Of a stretch of 6,668 nucleotides of DNA, positions 5,866 through 6,668 are shown one piece after another. The stretch is from a bacterium. Lineage in GTDB: Bacteria > RBG-13-66-14. The stretch lies in NCBI GenBank assembly GCA_021107695.1, contig JAIOSI010000057.1, positions 1 to 6,668 on the forward strand. Reading direction: 5' to 3'. How positions within the stretch are numbered: the first letter of the stretch is position 1; the number at the start of each line of letters is the position of its first letter. The notes beneath the pieces were generated by a model. The model ran no database searches. It was not told where the DNA came from and worked only from the letters and a program-made list of their open reading frames with translations. A program made the translations under genes and the position numbers.

Positions 5866-6445
5866 TGTTTATCTCCAGATACGTGGTATCACTGATACGA
5901 TAAGCGTGAATGCTTTCACCCGAGTTTAAGTTTACACGATGAGTAATGAGAATATGGCTTTCCCTTCCTGTGTTCGGATTCTTATCGTCCGGCGAGTATA
6001 CAGTAAAAACCCGATAGCCAAGTAGAATGAAAAAGATATTAACATAATAAAGCTTTAGACGGAAGAAAAGAATAGTGATGAATAGAAAAGCCACACCAAT
6101 CGAAACTATGTTGCGAATGTTATCTAGATCGCCAGAGAATAGAGGTAGAAGCATAGTGAAAAGATAGATGAGAGTGTGGTCGCTGCTATCATTGGCCCTT
6201 CCCACCCTGATATCACGGCTGTCATTTTTCTTGGCGATTCGAATCCGTAACCAGAGAAAGATATTAGGGATAATTACCATAAACGAACAAATTGAAATGA
6301 ACCAAATGTCTGGTATGATATTATTTCCATTTAAAAAGATACCACTTCCCCTGATTGCCCAAAGAATAAATAAGGGTGAAAAACTGCTGAGAACCATCAT
6401 CAGTCGTAGAAGGGTTAGTTTCTCTTTATATCTTTTAGCGGACAT
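5852..6445 (-). CDS. kwaA: KwaA-like multi-span membrane protein, probable Kiwa sensor
   Basis: The product has 197 residues with hydrophobic segments at about 12-31, 46-67, 91-104 (short) and 111-129, then a further apolar stretch at 132-149 (LYYVNIFFILLGYRVF). A polar, probably beta-rich C-terminal tail follows (about 150-197). Four helices, a YxxN...LLGYR stretch and a short cytosolic tail fit my recollection of KwaA, the inner-membrane Kiwa component thought to sense phage attachment or injection and to recruit KwaB. The basic N-terminus (KRYKEK) suggests it begins in the cytoplasm. The ATG at 6445 has AGGAG about 10 bases upstream. It is the first gene of a two-gene operon, overlapping kwaB by 14 bp and divergent from gltX. 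AT-rich composition matches kwaB. On sequence alone the call would be weak, and the DUF4868-like partner is what supports it. Confidence 0.65.
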   Translation of the reverse strand: MSAKRYKEKLTLLRLMMVLSSFSPLFILWAIRGSGIFLNGNNIIPDIWFISICSFMVIIPNIFLWLRIRIAKKNDSRDIRVGRANDSSDHTLIYLFTMLLPLFSGDLDNIRNIVSIGVAFLFITILFFRLKLYYVNIFFILLGYRVFTVYSPDDKNPNTGRESHILITHRVNLNSGESIHAYRISDTTYLEINNEKS

Positions 6446-6476
6446 TTAGATTAGTCTCCTCTTGAGCGTTTTGGCG

Positions 6477-6505
6477 AGCATAACAAACCACCACGACATT
6501 GACTA
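6477..6505 (-). promoter_or_regulatory. Candidate promoter of kwaA-kwaB
   Basis: On the minus strand TAGTCA (6505-6500, 4 of 6) and TATGCT (6482-6477, 4 of 6) are separated by 17 bases, with a predicted start near 6470, about 25 bases before the kwaA ATG. The match is modest, which fits a gene pair kept at low expression. It is the best-spaced pair I find in the gap. Confidence 0.35.
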
Positions 6506-6515
6506 CTCCCCCCGT

Positions 6516-6557
6516 GGCGAGTCTTGACTTAACGGGCGCGGGAACTTAGACTCCGCC
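6516..6557. repeat. Imperfect inverted repeat in the kwaA-gltX gap
   Basis: GGCGAGTCT (6516-6524) is mirrored by AGACTCCGCC (6548-6557) with one extra C, leaving about 23 bases between the arms. It spans the candidate gltX promoter, so it may be an operator or simply chance. No T-run follows on either side. Confidence 0.25.
6524..6552 (+). promoter_or_regulatory. Candidate promoter of gltX
   Basis: TTGACT (6524-6529, 5 of 6) and TAGACT (6547-6552, 4 of 6) are separated by 17 bases. The predicted start is near 6559, giving a leader of about 40 bases. A second TTGACT at 6499-6504 has no matching -10 at normal spacing. Confidence 0.45.
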
Positions 6558-6600
6558 CTCTTCTTTGCCACCTTGCCATAGCTAAAATACCGGAGATAAG

Positions 6601-6668
6601 ATGAGTCAGCTTCGTGTTCGTTTCGCCCCCAGCCCCACCGGACACCTCCACGTCGGACACGTCCGCAC
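6601..6668 (+). CDS. gltX: Glutamyl-tRNA synthetase, N-terminal fragment (runs off window)
   Basis: The first 22 residues end the window. They read MSQLRV, then RFAPSPTGHLHVGHVR. RFAPSPTG followed by the class I HIGH-type motif HVGH is the signature of glutamyl-tRNA synthetase, which charges tRNA-Glu with glutamate in the cytoplasm. GGAG (6592-6595) lies five bases before the ATG. The gene is on the opposite strand to everything else in the window and diverges from kwaA across 155 bases. The shorter paralogue GluQ-RS shares this motif and cannot be strictly excluded from so little sequence. The MSxLRVRFAPSPTG beginning favours full-length gltX. Confidence 0.88.
   Translation, partial: MSQLRVRFAPSPTGHLHVGHVR

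Noticed and set aside
6168..6449. Plus-strand reading frame of 93 codons inside kwaA
   Set aside because: Antisense to the membrane segments of kwaA; its apparent hydrophobicity reflects the complementary codons.
6583..6588. TAAAAT as a -10 box for gltX
   Set aside because: No -35 at proper spacing, and transcription would start at the ribosome binding site, leaving almost no leader.
1..6668. CRISPR array, insertion sequence or integrase
   Set aside because: No regularly spaced direct repeats, transposase or integrase motifs were found on either strand, and no clear terminal repeats flank the AT-rich insert.

Overview
The window looks like a piece of chromosome from a Gram-negative bacterium of fairly high GC. 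A block of housekeeping genes on the minus strand is interrupted on its right side by an AT-rich two-gene insert. The order hpt-ftsH-folP, a folP with an extra N-terminal domain, and sigma-70-type promoters suggest a deltaproteobacterial-type (Desulfobacterota or Desulfuromonadia-like) or similar environmental lineage. That placement is an inference.

Layout from left to right. Positions 1-180 hold no gene but carry two copies, in opposite orientation, of a short hairpin repeat whose stems co-vary. A tRNA-Leu(UAA) gene follows on the minus strand (180-266) with a near-ideal stable-RNA promoter (277-305). Next, reading leftward on the minus strand, come hpt (4375-4893), ftsH (2230-4209), folP (934-2145) and an unrecognised single-span membrane protein (309-959) that overlaps the end of folP. 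A hairpin with a weak T-rich tail lies between ftsH and folP.

ftsH most likely starts at a CTG codon (4209), not at the first in-frame ATG (4140). Only the CTG start restores the first transmembrane helix, and it has an AAGGAG ribosome binding site. A six-codon minicistron (4206-4226) ends on that CTG. Two overlapping candidate promoters sit just upstream.

Right of hpt, base composition drops sharply: 22 of 60 bases are G+C at 6061-6120, against 38 of 60 at 3541-3600 in ftsH. This AT-rich block (about 4945-6445) encodes a multi-span membrane protein and a soluble DUF4868-like protein, overlapping by 14 bp. Together they look like a Kiwa anti-phage system (KwaA plus KwaB), diverged and embedded in a core-gene neighbourhood. 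This is the most interesting part of the window. The calls rest on recognised sequence patterns and gene architecture, not on a database search.

At the right edge a divergent gene begins at 6601 and runs out of the window. Its first 22 residues carry the glutamyl-tRNA synthetase signature (gltX). Taken together, the window holds translation genes (tRNA-Leu, gltX), purine salvage (hpt), membrane proteolysis (ftsH), folate synthesis (folP) and a probable phage-defence pair.
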